64,000 nucleotides of DNA from Sungkyunkwania multivorans (GCF_042675645.1 NZ_JBHTJH010000004.1:434001-498000), one strand, 5' to 3'; positions 24,620 to 34,600 are shown, numbered from the stretch's first letter. Notes: generated from the letters alone by a model not told the origin. Translations and numbers: made by a program.

Positions 24620-25057
24620 GTGAAAGTGACTAGACAAAATAGCATCATTTTCTTGCTCATAGGTACAGCTTTGTTGGGTTTCCTATGGAGCAGGGCCTAT
24701 TTTTTTAAACAAGACACCATCAATATTACAGACCAAGAACCTGCCTATATGCTACATGCCGAAAAGATCATCAGTAGTATTGACAATGAGAGCCTACATT
24801 TTTTGGAGGCCGAGGCTATCGTTGAGATCGAAGGCATCATAAAGGAGGTCAACTATACAAATGATCGAGTCACTATTTTTTTGAGAGCTGACAAGGAAGA
24901 AGCACCATTTGTGATCTGCGATATGCAGCAAGGCCAAAAAGAAAGAGTTGAAAAATTACACCCCGGAGATACGATACGATTAAAAGGTATGTTCAAAGGG
25001 TATTTAAAAGATGCTATTTTTTTGAATTGCGTCATTTCAGAAAAAAACTATGAATAA
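24620..25057 (+). CDS. membrane-anchored OB-fold protein, tRNA_anti-like (copy 2)
   Basis: A 145-residue protein from a GTG start. One membrane helix (about 9-27), then an OB-fold (EAIVEIEGIIKEVNYTNDRVTIFL, GDTIRLKGMFKGYLKDAIFLNCVI). It matches the layout of the protein at 19943. Its last codons overlap the next ATG by 8 bp. First gene of the second YceI/OB/DUF5777 module. Confidence 0.66.
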   Translation: MKVTRQNSIIFLLIGTALLGFLWSRAYFFKQDTINITDQEPAYMLHAEKIISSIDNESLHFLEAEAIVEIEGIIKEVNYTNDRVTIFLRADKEEAPFVICDMQQGQKERVEKLHPGDTIRLKGMFKGYLKDAIFLNCVISEKNYE

Positions 25058-25592
25058 GATCATCCTATTTCTTCTGTTACCCTTCTTGTTTGTGAAGCAA
25101 GAATCTGAAAAGATCATTGCACGGCAAGGCCAAGTATCCTTTTTTTCTTACACGTCTGTAGAGCACATTAAAGCCCAGAACAATCAAGTGCTGAGTATCG
25201 TGGACCTTTCGTCGCAGGAGATCGCTGTAAGCATGCTGATGAATGCCTTTGTTTTTGAAAAGGCACTGATGCGAGATCATTTTAACGAGAGCTATATCGA
25301 GTCCGATATTTACCCCAAAGCTACTTTTGAAGGGAAGATCATGGATTTTGATCCCTCCATGGATGGATCGCAAACACGTATCATCAAAGGAATTTTATCC
25401 ATGCATGGAGCACAAAAGGAGTTAGATATAAAATCCAAGATCGAGAAAACAGCAGATGGCTTTTTGATCACAGGAAGTTTTCAGACCATGGTAGAAGATT
25501 ATAATATTAAGATTCCTCCACTTTTGGCAGGGAATATCGCTAAGAATATTTCAGTAGATTTTCGATTTCAATACACATCCTATGAGAACTAG
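25050..25592 (+). CDS. YceI-family periplasmic protein (copy 2)
   Basis: A 180-residue protein with a short N-terminal signal and the YceI fold: VFEKALMRDHFNESYIESDIYPKA (compare KNSLMEEHFNENYIESGTYPKA in copy 1), then ILSMHGAQKELDI. It overlaps the OB-fold gene by 8 bp and the barrel gene by 11 bp, so the three are tightly coupled. Probably binds a lipid or quinone-like ligand in the periplasm. Confidence 0.82.
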   Translation: MNKIILFLLLPFLFVKQESEKIIARQGQVSFFSYTSVEHIKAQNNQVLSIVDLSSQEIAVSMLMNAFVFEKALMRDHFNESYIESDIYPKATFEGKIMDFDPSMDGSQTRIIKGILSMHGAQKELDIKSKIEKTADGFLITGSFQTMVEDYNIKIPPLLAGNIAKNISVDFRFQYTSYEN

Positions 25593-26484
25593 AATATTTT
25601 CATTATTACTGTTGTTGAGCGCAGCAACCAGCTCCGTCGTTGCTCAAGATCTTTTGGAGATTCTCGATAATGAGCGCAAGGTGACTTCAGAATATACGAC
25701 CGCTACTTTCAAGTTCTCCAGGATCACCTTTGGGCACGCAGTAGAAACTCGAAAGGACGGGACCCTGGATGTCTTCGTTTCTAGCAGGTTTTGGAATACC
25801 CCCGCGGATCGATCGCAAAGTTTCTTTGCCGAAAGGTTAAGCAGCAGAATCGCCATAGAATATGGGCTTTCCGATCGTTTTCTAGTTGGGGTAGGTGGTA
25901 CTACATTCGATGGCCGCTTCGATGGGTTTTTAAAATATAAACTTCTGCGTCAGCGTGCAGATGGCAAGGGCTCGCCATTTAGTATGTCGCTCTTTCAGAA
26001 TATGAGCTATTTTAGTGAGGGGTTGGCAGCCAATGGGTTTGATGTTGAAGATTCTAATAGAACATCCTTCACCACACAATTGTTGATCGCTAGAAAGTTC
26101 TCGCCAAGATTTTCATTCCAACTATCACCTACCTTCGTGCATCGCGGTTTGGTCTATGAGGAAGAAGATCCGCAAAGTCATTTCGCCTTAGGTTTTGGAG
26201 GTCGGTATCGTTTGGGAGGCCACGTTTTTCTAGTGTCGGAGTATTACTATGTGGCCAACCCTATAAGATCGGTGGATACCTACGGTGCATTTTCACTTGG
26301 TGTCAATTGGGAATTGAGCGATGTGATGCTACAATTTATGCTCACCAATGCACAGAGCATGGTAGAGGATGCATTTATTGTGGATACTCGAAACAATTTC
26401 AACTTTAAAGCGCCCAATCTTAACTTCGGATTCCATTTCACCTATACCTTTCATTTAAAAAAGGAATTGAAACTGGCGGAATAG
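25582..26484 (+). CDS. DUF5777-family outer-membrane beta-barrel protein (copy 2)
   Basis: A 300-residue protein with a signal peptide to about residue 21 (VVAQ) and the DUF5777 start (EYTTATFKFSRITFGHAVE, DVFVSSRFW). Strand pattern and C-terminal FGFHFTYTF suit an outer-membrane barrel. It is paralogous to the gene at 20357 and forms the end of the second module. No cytochrome-like gene accompanies this copy. Confidence 0.75.
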   Translation: MRTRIFSLLLLLSAATSSVVAQDLLEILDNERKVTSEYTTATFKFSRITFGHAVETRKDGTLDVFVSSRFWNTPADRSQSFFAERLSSRIAIEYGLSDRFLVGVGGTTFDGRFDGFLKYKLLRQRADGKGSPFSMSLFQNMSYFSEGLAANGFDVEDSNRTSFTTQLLIARKFSPRFSFQLSPTFVHRGLVYEEEDPQSHFALGFGGRYRLGGHVFLVSEYYYVANPIRSVDTYGAFSLGVNWELSDVMLQFMLTNAQSMVEDAFIVDTRNNFNFKAPNLNFGFHFTYTFHLKKELKLAE

Positions 26485-26621
26485 TTTCTTTAGATCCCTA
26501 GGTAAAAGCTTTTACGATATGTCGGAAAGACTATTGTCGCATTTATGAAGATCGAGCATCCTCTGAAGACTAACGTCGATCATTTCATGCTTCAAGGGTA
26601 TCTAAGGTCCTGTATTTTCAA

Positions 26622-26688
26622 TGTCGGAAATGTAGCAGCATTGTGCGATATTGTTATATCCAAAAACGGCTTACCTACGTAATTTGGC
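26622..26688 (+). promoter_or_regulatory. shared upstream element plus -7 box (copy B)
   Basis: TGTCGGAAATGTA at 26622, with AGCATT and a T-x-CG block following. The -7-like TAATTTGGC starts at 26680, again exactly 58 bp downstream. The second half (CGTTACAGCC in the other copies) is degenerate here. It lies about 30 bp before a 29-codon ORF. Confidence 0.6.
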
Positions 26689-26719
26689 TCTCATAGCAAA
26701 ACCTTTAAAAATCTTACCG

Positions 26720-26809
26720 ATGAAATTAATACGTAAATATACCTTGGAGATCTTCTTGTGCATCTTTTATACTACCTTACTGTATTCCATTGGAATTTTG
26801 TTTTTCTAG
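26720..26809 (+). CDS. candidate 29-aa hydrophobic small protein
   Basis: ATG at 26720, about 30 bp after the predicted transcription start of promoter copy B. The peptide MKLIRKYTLEIFLCIFYTTL continues to SIGILFF: a basic N-terminus and one membrane-spanning helix. No close family is recognised. It may be a small membrane protein, a leader, or a decayed signal peptide of a lost gene; the promoter in front is the main reason to take it seriously. Between it and the TPR-LuxR gene there are about 150 bp without a further gene. Confidence 0.4.
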   Translation: MKLIRKYTLEIFLCIFYTTLLYSIGILFF

Positions 26810-26962
26810 CTTATGACGTGAGTCGTTTCTCAATTTAAAAAAGCGACCTCATTGTAAAAAGCTGCTAAAACGGTTGTCGAGTTGTCAAATACTGGGTATT
26901 TCATTAGAGATTAAATAGTATCTTTAAAGGAAGTTATAGTGTTTATCTACAGATAACGGCCC

Positions 26963-28612
26963 TTGAGAGCTAAGTTCACCCTCATAATATTTTTTATCGG
27001 CGCCTTGCTGCTGCACGCACAGGCACCAGATAGTATTGGGATATCTTTAAGATCACAGATACGAGCGGCAAGATCCGATTCGATCAGAATGCCGCTTCAA
27101 ATAGAACTGGCGCGTCATTTTGTTTACTCCAAGACGGACAGCGCTCGTATTCTTTTTAATAAAGCCTGGAGGCAAAATGAGGCCGCGTCGTATAGCAAAG
27201 ACTACTATCTGAAGCAAAAAGCAGCGATACTCAACGGCTTTGGTCTACTGGAAGTGCTCAATGGAGATGCTGATGAAACCTTGAAGTTTTATCTTCAGGC
27301 GCTGAAAATAAGAGAACAAATTGGTGATTCTATAGGATTAGGTATTTCTAACAACAACATTGGAAATGTTTATAGAAGAAAGGGCGAGCATGCCAAGGCT
27401 AGATACTATTATAGAAAAGGATTTATCATTAGCCAACAGGCCAGACATACCGAAAACGCGGCTAGAACGTTGATCTCTATGGGCATATCCTATGCAGAAA
27501 ACCAACAAAAGGACTCTGCGCTTTATTGTTATGAAAAGGCAAAGAAAATAGATAATAAAGGTACCACCATTTATAGGGCGAACACCAATATAGCTGCGCT
27601 CTATTTTATGGATGGGAAGTACGACAAGGCAAAAGCGATATATCGAGAAAGTGTCGATATATTCAAGGCTCGCAGAAACTATTTGACCGTTAGTATTTGC
27701 TTTTTGAATCTTGGGGTGGTACAAACAGAGCTGAAGGCTTATGATGAGGCCATCGCCTTGGTCGATAGTGCCATCCATTATGCCAAGATCATTGGTAATA
27801 AAGAACTACTGCGCAAACAATATTTTAGTCGAAGTAACATCAATGAACGCAAAGGTGATTTTCAAAAGGCCCTAGCAGACCACAGGATCTATAAACGCTA
27901 TGCAGACTCTATCAATGATGTGGAAAAGGCGAAGCGTTTTACAGCGTTGGAATTAAATCACAAATATGAGAAAGAGAAGGAGATCACCACTATTCAATTA
28001 GAAAATGAGGCCTCGAAAAAGTCACTGTACTTGGTGTTGTTTGTTATCACCTTATTGACAGGGCTTGTCGTCATATTGCTATTAAGAAAATACAACAGAC
28101 AAAAACTGACTTTGGCAGCCAATAAAATAGAGCTCGAGCAAATGGAAAAGCTAAAGGCCGATCTCGCACTTGCGAATAGGGAAAAAGATCTGAAGAATGT
28201 GGTGTTGGAGAACTCGATACGAGAGGAGGTGCTTAACAAGACCCTGGCCGCGGTCAAGAATGTCATAAGCTTGAAGAATGAAAGAGAGAGAGAAATCGCA
28301 CTACGCTCCTTATCGGCCTCATTGCTTTCAGAAAAAACCGCTCAAAAGGCGTTGTTCAATCATCAGGACTATTTTGACGAGGTGAGCTTGGATTTTAAAG
28401 TGCGCTTGGACACCCATTTTTCCGAACTAAAGCCCAATGAAAAGGAGTTGCTTTGTCTGATGAAGTTGGGTTTAAGCACTCCCGAAATAAGCAAATTATT
28501 GAATACTTCTGTGGCAGCGGTAAAATCTACCAGATACCGGATTCGTAAAAAACTTGGCCTCGATTCCAACCAAGATATCATCTCCTTTATAGAGAATAAT
28601 AATTCTGCATGA
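26963..28612 (+). CDS. TPR-containing membrane regulator with LuxR-type HTH
   Basis: A 549-residue protein; TTG start at 26963 gives a signal peptide (FTLIIFFIGALLLHAQ). Residues about 75-320 are tetratricopeptide repeats (IGNVYRRKGEHAKARYYYRKGF and similar), a TM helix lies at about 343-362, then a coiled coil. The C-terminus is a LuxR/GerE-like helix-turn-helix (LKPNEKELLCLMKLGLSTPEISKLLNTSVAAVKS). The family senses through an extracytoplasmic TPR domain and acts on DNA from the membrane. The ligand and targets are unknown. It could also control the neighbouring shared promoters. Confidence 0.82.
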   Translation: MRAKFTLIIFFIGALLLHAQAPDSIGISLRSQIRAARSDSIRMPLQIELARHFVYSKTDSARILFNKAWRQNEAASYSKDYYLKQKAAILNGFGLLEVLNGDADETLKFYLQALKIREQIGDSIGLGISNNNIGNVYRRKGEHAKARYYYRKGFIISQQARHTENAARTLISMGISYAENQQKDSALYCYEKAKKIDNKGTTIYRANTNIAALYFMDGKYDKAKAIYRESVDIFKARRNYLTVSICFLNLGVVQTELKAYDEAIALVDSAIHYAKIIGNKELLRKQYFSRSNINERKGDFQKALADHRIYKRYADSINDVEKAKRFTALELNHKYEKEKEITTIQLENEASKKSLYLVLFVITLLTGLVVILLLRKYNRQKLTLAANKIELEQMEKLKADLALANREKDLKNVVLENSIREEVLNKTLAAVKNVISLKNEREREIALRSLSASLLSEKTAQKALFNHQDYFDEVSLDFKVRLDTHFSELKPNEKELLCLMKLGLSTPEISKLLNTSVAAVKSTRYRIRKKLGLDSNQDIISFIENNNSA

Positions 28613-28987
28613 GCCGAAATACCATCATTTCTTAGCTAGAGTGAGCGTCAAACTACAGCCCATCTCGAAGCTATTTTACATGGCCAATATAATATCTCAA
28701 AAAGCTGATTTACAGTAATAAAATAGGTTTTGCTACCTATTTGCTACCCCTCTGTCTTTTGTGTTCTATTCGGTGTTGCTGTTCTTTGTGTACAAGCGTA
28801 TTCTTGTATAGAAGCGGAATGCTGTGGGCAATAGGATTCGGGAATTTTTCAAATTCCTTTTCAAGTCCAAATTTTCCAACTCAGCCCTCGCATTTCGCCC
28901 TCATACACTTTTTGTTGAAATGAAAGGTTGCACAAAACTAATATTGCATCATCAAAATGTACAACCAACAAGAATGACTCTTGGTAA
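28613..28987 (+). promoter_or_regulatory. intergenic region with predicted promoter of the hydrolase-AraC gene
   Basis: 375 bp without a convincing gene. TAATATTGC at 28939-28947 resembles a -7 box, with TTG 21 bases upstream, about 40 bp before the start codon of the fusion gene. The rest is featureless AT-rich sequence. Confidence 0.4.
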
Positions 28988-30664
28988 TTGAAAAAAATGA
29001 TGATACCACAAATTCAATACACGAAAAGCGGAGATATAAACATTGCCTATCAGGTCTTTGGTACTGGCCCTATCGATTTGGTGTATATCCCAGGATGGAT
29101 CTCTAATATCGATTGGATGTGGGCCTGCCCAGAATTAGTAGATTTTTTTAAGGAACTTGGTAAGGTCGCTCGGGTCGTGCTTTTTGATAAACGCGGAACT
29201 GGTCTCTCCGATCGTGTAGTGGAGCTTTCTACCTTAGAAGAGCGAATGGAAGATATCAAAGCAGTGATGGATGCCATCAATTCGGAAAAGGCCATATTGT
29301 TTGGTCATTCTGAGGGGGGAAGTGTATCGGCCATGTTCAGCGCTACCTATCCCAACCGTGTTATCGCTCTTATAGCGTTCGGTATTTTTGCAAAGCGTAG
29401 ATATTCTCCAGAATACCCTTGGGCACCGACCGACGAGGAGCGTCAAAAGGTATATGATATGATCGAGAACAATTGGGGAAGTGGGAAGATGAATTTAGAG
29501 ACCCTGGTACCTTCGAAAGCAAATGATGAGCGATTTATGAATTGGTTGGCGAGTTACTTCCGTTCTGGTGCAAGTCCGCAGGCGGCCATGAGACTCACGC
29601 AAATGAACACCCAGGTCGATATCATCGATATTCTTGGTTGTATCAAAGTGCCGACATTGCTCATGCAACGAACTCATGATATCGATGTAAAGATCGAAGA
29701 GGGTAGATTTATCGCGCAACATATCAAAGGAGCCAAGTTTGTGGAGTTCGATGGGGCTGACCACCTCTTTTGGGCAGGCAATACAGAAGAGATACTAGAT
29801 GAGATGAAGCGCTTCATCAAAGACTTGAAGCCGAATACCGAACGAAAAAAGGGGATGCTCACAGTGCTATTTGGTCAAGTAGCTACCACCTCCAATTCTA
29901 ATCTGAAGCCAAACGAGATAGCATCCTACATCGAGCAATGTCAAGGTACGATAATCAATTTGTCCCGAAAGAGTTTTATGGCAATCTTCGAAGTTCCAGG
30001 TAAGGCTGTTAAATGTGGTGTGGGTCTCCAAGAGCGGCATCAGGAAGCGCATGTGCCAGTTTCGATGGGGGTCTATCTTAAAGAAGGCTTTAAAGAAGCA
30101 GGTCAGGAAACGGACGAGCGCGATGATTATATGATGCGCACCATCCTTGCACAAGCCAGACCTTTTCAAATTTTTGCCACTCAGACCGTAAAACACCTGC
30201 TATCTGGCGCTGCCTTCAACTTCGCTGAGGAAACATCTATCTTAAGTTATGCCTCGGGCACTATTTGCAGGCTTTATGGGGTGAGTGCAAAATCGAATCC
30301 CGAAGAAGTCAAGAATGTCGCCTTGTCCTACGGATTTTCTCGCTACGATTCTTTTTTACAGGACGTTTTAGAAGCTATCCATGATCATTTAGACTGTTGC
30401 TCTTTCGGGGTCGATGTACTTACCTCGAAGATTGGGGTGAGCGAACGTAAATTACAACGAAAGACCAAAGAATCCACAGGAAAGTCGCCTGGGCAGCTCA
30501 TTAACTTTGTGCGATTGCAAAAGGCAAAGGAGGCCTTGGCTTCTAGAAAACTCACCATTGCAGAGGTCGCATTTCAATATGGATTTTCTAGCCCCTCGTA
30601 TTTCTCTAAATGTTTTAGGAAAGAATTTGGGGTGAGCCCAACCGAAGCATTTTCTACAGTATAG
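28988..30664 (+). CDS. alpha/beta hydrolase - cyclase-like - AraC-type HTH fusion
   Basis: A 558-residue three-part protein. Residues about 5-275 are an alpha/beta hydrolase: the nucleophile elbow is GHSEGGS (about 101), FDKRGTGLSD precedes it, and the late Asp/His lie in RTHDID and DGADHLFW. Residues about 288-375 resemble a degenerate class III nucleotide-cyclase core (LTVLFGQV, then SFMAIFEVPGKAVKCGVGLQE), lacking the metal-binding aspartates. Residues about 455-558 are an AraC HTH (VGVSERKLQRKTKESTG-like, then IAEVAFQYGFSSPSYFSKCFRKEFG). It suggests a regulator that binds or turns over a small ester or signal. ATGs at 28988 and 28997 are both possible starts. Confidence 0.78.
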   Translation: MKKMMIPQIQYTKSGDINIAYQVFGTGPIDLVYIPGWISNIDWMWACPELVDFFKELGKVARVVLFDKRGTGLSDRVVELSTLEERMEDIKAVMDAINSEKAILFGHSEGGSVSAMFSATYPNRVIALIAFGIFAKRRYSPEYPWAPTDEERQKVYDMIENNWGSGKMNLETLVPSKANDERFMNWLASYFRSGASPQAAMRLTQMNTQVDIIDILGCIKVPTLLMQRTHDIDVKIEEGRFIAQHIKGAKFVEFDGADHLFWAGNTEEILDEMKRFIKDLKPNTERKKGMLTVLFGQVATTSNSNLKPNEIASYIEQCQGTIINLSRKSFMAIFEVPGKAVKCGVGLQERHQEAHVPVSMGVYLKEGFKEAGQETDERDDYMMRTILAQARPFQIFATQTVKHLLSGAAFNFAEETSILSYASGTICRLYGVSAKSNPEEVKNVALSYGFSRYDSFLQDVLEAIHDHLDCCSFGVDVLTSKIGVSERKLQRKTKESTGKSPGQLINFVRLQKAKEALASRKLTIAEVAFQYGFSSPSYFSKCFRKEFGVSPTEAFSTV

Positions 30665-30793
30665 GTCTTTATCCAATATGACTCTTTTTTTAGTTGAGGC
30701 ATCTCACGATGCTTTAATAGGATATCTATATCAACTATTTAAAAATCAGATAGTTAAAACCATAAACGAAGTTAGGAAAAGAGAAATTATAGT

Positions 30794-30860
30794 TGTCGGA
30801 AATGTACCAGCATTATGCGGTTTCGTTACAGCCTTCGGCGAGCTTCTCCACTAATTTCGT
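30794..30860 (+). promoter_or_regulatory. shared upstream element plus -7-like box (copy C)
   Basis: TGTCGGAAATGTA at 30794, AGCATT, then CGTTACAGCCTTCGG identical to copy A over 15 bases. The -7-like TAATTTCGT starts at 30852, 58 bp after the element start. The direct repeat GTACCAGCATT / GTTACAGCCTT (8 of 11 identical) has 21-bp spacing. It drives the 30903 lipoprotein and probably the giant repeat protein after it. Confidence 0.7.
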
Positions 30861-30902
30861 ACCCGTACAATTAAACTCACACAATAACCTAAAAGTAAAA
30901 AA

Positions 30903-31652
30903 ATGAAAAATTTAGTATTCCTACTTGCAGGAGTTGCATTTATCGGCCTAAGCAGTTGCAACTACAATGATGATATTGAAGATCTACAAAACGAATTGGA
31001 CGAGCTCAGAGATGATCTCACTGTAGCTGAGAATGAACATGTGGCCATATTGGACTCGATCTCTAGCCTCATTGAAAGCAATGCAGTCTCGGACGTCAAC
31101 GCCACAAAAATGAGCGTAAGCATTAGTCTATTTGAAATGATCGCTAGAGTGCCGCAATCTTCCGACATGTTTATCAATTTATCAGAGATCATTTACAGTG
31201 ATTATACCGAATTGCTGCCCTTTACCAACCCAACCATTTTGGTTAGAGGCCAGGCGCTAGGCGAGTTATTTGAAGGTATTGCCAGACAGCCCGAGGCATT
31301 TGATAAGTTGGATGCCGCAGCAACACAATTTGTGGGACCTTTTGACTTTGCTCAAATGAGCAACAACGACGCACTGGTAGATGGAAGAGCTAGAGGTATA
31401 GCCATAGCGAAGTTATTCGAGGGGATAGCCCGGCAACCTGAAGCTTTTGATAAGCTAAAGACCGCAGCAACCACCTATCTAGGAGTATACGACCCAGCTG
31501 TTTTTAGTGATGAGACCATAGAAGTTGCAAGAGCACAGGCTTTTGGAGCGCTAATCGAGTCGCTAGCAAGACAACCTGAAGCCGAGTCCCGTTTAAACGA
31601 AATATGCATACAGTTTTTGGACTTCAGTATTTCTAATGACACCACCCATTAG
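30903..31652 (+). CDS. lipoprotein with triple internal repeat
   Basis: A 249-residue protein with lipobox (IGLSSCN, Cys at about 19). A coiled coil (IEDLQNELDELRDDLTVAENE) follows. Then three copies of a roughly 30-residue unit appear, with cores LGELFEGIARQPEAFDKL, IAKLFEGIARQPEAFDKL and FGALIESLARQPEAESRL. No known family. It is probably a trimeric or adhesive surface lipoprotein. Its operon continues 42 bp later with the BspA-like giant protein. Confidence 0.55.
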   Translation: MKNLVFLLAGVAFIGLSSCNYNDDIEDLQNELDELRDDLTVAENEHVAILDSISSLIESNAVSDVNATKMSVSISLFEMIARVPQSSDMFINLSEIIYSDYTELLPFTNPTILVRGQALGELFEGIARQPEAFDKLDAAATQFVGPFDFAQMSNNDALVDGRARGIAIAKLFEGIARQPEAFDKLKTAATTYLGVYDPAVFSDETIEVARAQAFGALIESLARQPEAESRLNEICIQFLDFSISNDTTH

Positions 31653-31694
31653 TTTGAATATCACTCAGTAACCTAAACCTTCAAAATTTCATAC

Positions 31695-34600
31695 ATGAAA
31701 ACAAAACTAATTTATATGATGTTGGCTTTGCTGTTCACAGCAACAGGCCTTGCACAGACCTTTACCGTAGATGGTTTTAACTACAATGTGCTGTCTACCA
31801 ATCCCAATGAAGTAGAAGTGACCGGCGGAAGCGATGGCAGCAATCCGCTTACCATCCGTAGTTCGGTGACCCACGAGGGAATTACCTATACCGTAACAAC
31901 GATTGGTAATTCGGCCTATAGAGGTCGTGGTCTCAACAATGTGATCTTACCAAATACAATTACGACGATACGATTTAGGGCGTTTAGGGATAATGGAGGC
32001 CTTACTACAGTAACACTTCCTGCGAGCATTACCTCTGTTCAGGGTGAAGCCTTTTTTAATGGGGGTCTTAACCAGCTAATTGCTGAAGGCACAGTGCCAG
32101 CCTCAATATCAAATAGTTCCTTCGGGACGCGCAGCAATGTGGACCTTATAATCCCCGATGGCTTAGAAGAAACCTACATCAATGCTGGCTGGACAGGTTT
32201 TAATTCGATAAATGGAGAAATTCCTTTGTTTGGAACTTTTGAGGTTGGTGATCTACGGTATCGGCTGACTTCAAAAAATCCAAATGAAGTCGAGGTAAGA
32301 GCGCGGTTAAACGGAATACAAGAGGTGGTCATTCCTACTTCGGTAGTTGAACCACAATTTGGTGAAACTTTTACGGTAAATAGCGTGGGTCTTAGGGCGT
32401 TTAAAAATGCCGCGATCAACTCGGTCGTTTTTCCGAATACGCTCGAGACTATTGGTGTAGAAGCATTTCAAAACAATAATTTAACTGCCATCACCTTTCC
32501 CACATCACTTGCAAGTATCGATGATAGGGCATTTCGGTCAAATCCATTAACGAATGTTACTTCACAAGCTGTTGCGGCACCTACGATCACCAGTTCTAGC
32601 ATCGAAAACCGTGGAGATATCAACTTAACAATCCCAAGTGGTTCAGAGGCGGCTTATGAGAGCGCAGGCTGGACAGGTTTCTTTCTGGTCAACGGGGTCC
32701 CTAACATTGGCGCGAATTTTTCCGTAGATGGATTCGCTTATAGAATTACAGGTGTCAATCCAGATACTGCCGAATTACGTGGAGGAGCCAATGGAATTAC
32801 CGATTTGGTATTGCCGTCTACAGCCACAAAAAATGGGATAACCTTTGCCGTGACCGCTATTGGAAATCGTGCCTTTAGAAATAGAGGCATCAACAGTGTG
32901 GTGTTTCCCTCTAGTATTGAATTGATTGGTAACGAGGCCTTTGAGACCAACAACCTTACCACGATTACACTTCCAGCATCTGTAACTGTTATCAATAACG
33001 AAGCCTTTAGAGACAATCTTTTATCAGAGGTCATTTCACAAGCGGTAGCCGCGCCAGCAATTGAAATCAATAGTTTCACTAATCGCAGTGATATCGATTT
33101 GACCGTCCCCAACGGTTCAGAAACGGCTTATGCGGATGCTGGTTGGACGGGTTTCTTTTCCATTAATGGGACGCCATCTATTGGCTCAACGTTTTCTGTT
33201 GACGGATTCAATTATGGTATTAGTGGAGTCGACCCCAATACAGTAGAATTAAGAGGTGGTGGAAATGGAATTACAGATTTGGTACTACCCGCTACCACTA
33301 CAAAAAATGGTTTTTCCTTTACGGTGACCGCTATTGGAAATCGTGCTTTCAGAAATAGAGGAATCAATAGCGTGGTGTTACCTTCAACTATTGAGGTGGT
33401 TGGTGATGAGGCTTTTGAGATCAATAACCTATCAGCTGTAACGATTCCCGCAGCAGTGCATACTATTGGATCTGAAGCATTCATCAATAATAGTTTAACA
33501 CAAGTTACTTTTACTTCAGGTCCGGAAACAATAGGTGAAAGCGCATTTAGGAACAATTTATTGACCAATGTCAGCATTCCAACGGGAACAGTTACCATAG
33601 GAACAGGTGCTTTTTTTAATAATCAACTCACAAGCATTACTATTCCGGGTACTGTAGATTCAATTGGTCGCGAAGCGTTTAGAGATAACCAATTGGGCAG
33701 CGTTACTATTCCGCAAGGAGTGATTACGATAGAAAGGGGTGCTTTCTTAAATAATCAATTGACCGAGGTAACGATGGCCAATACGGTAGAGACCATTGGA
33801 GGAGATGCTTTTCGCGGAAATCAACTTACCACTGTTAATTTATCAAATTCATTGACGAGCCTAGGTGCTGGTGCTTTTCGAAGTAATCAACTCACAAGTA
33901 TCGTTATACCCAATGGTGTCACCGAAATTGGATCACAAACGTTTCGAGATAATGATTTAACCAACGTCACATTACCTGAGAATCTACAAATTATAAAGAA
34001 CGATGCGTTTCGTAATAATGAACTTACCACCATTAGTTTTCCGGCTAGTCTAATTGAGCTACAAGGGTTTGCATTTCGAAATAACAAATTAACGAGCGTT
34101 ACGATTCCGACAACCATTTCAGCAATTGGCGCAAATACGTTTAGTGACAACCAATTAACGGATATCACGATTCCTGCGAATATCCAAACCATAGGAAATG
34201 ATGCGTTCGCTAGAAATCCAATCAATATCTTAACTGCCAATAGTGCCACCCCTGCTACTATCACAACTTCCAGCTTTGGAACGCGTAGTACGATCAATTT
34301 GATCATCATTCCAGATGAGCAAGCTGTAATTGATGATTATATCGCTGCAGGCTGGACAGGGTTCGGAAGTGTCAATGGCGAATTTCAGGTTGGCGCACGA
34401 TTTATAGAAGGGGATCTGCGATACGAAGTGACTCAAGTCAATCCAAACGAAGTGAAAGTGCTTAATAGAGTGACCACAGTACAAAATATTACTATTCCTG
34501 CGACGGTTACAGAGTCAAACAGTGGAACTAGTTTTAACGTTACAGCCATAGAAGATGCTGCTTTTCAGAATACGGATATTACCGCGGTCACAATTGGAGC

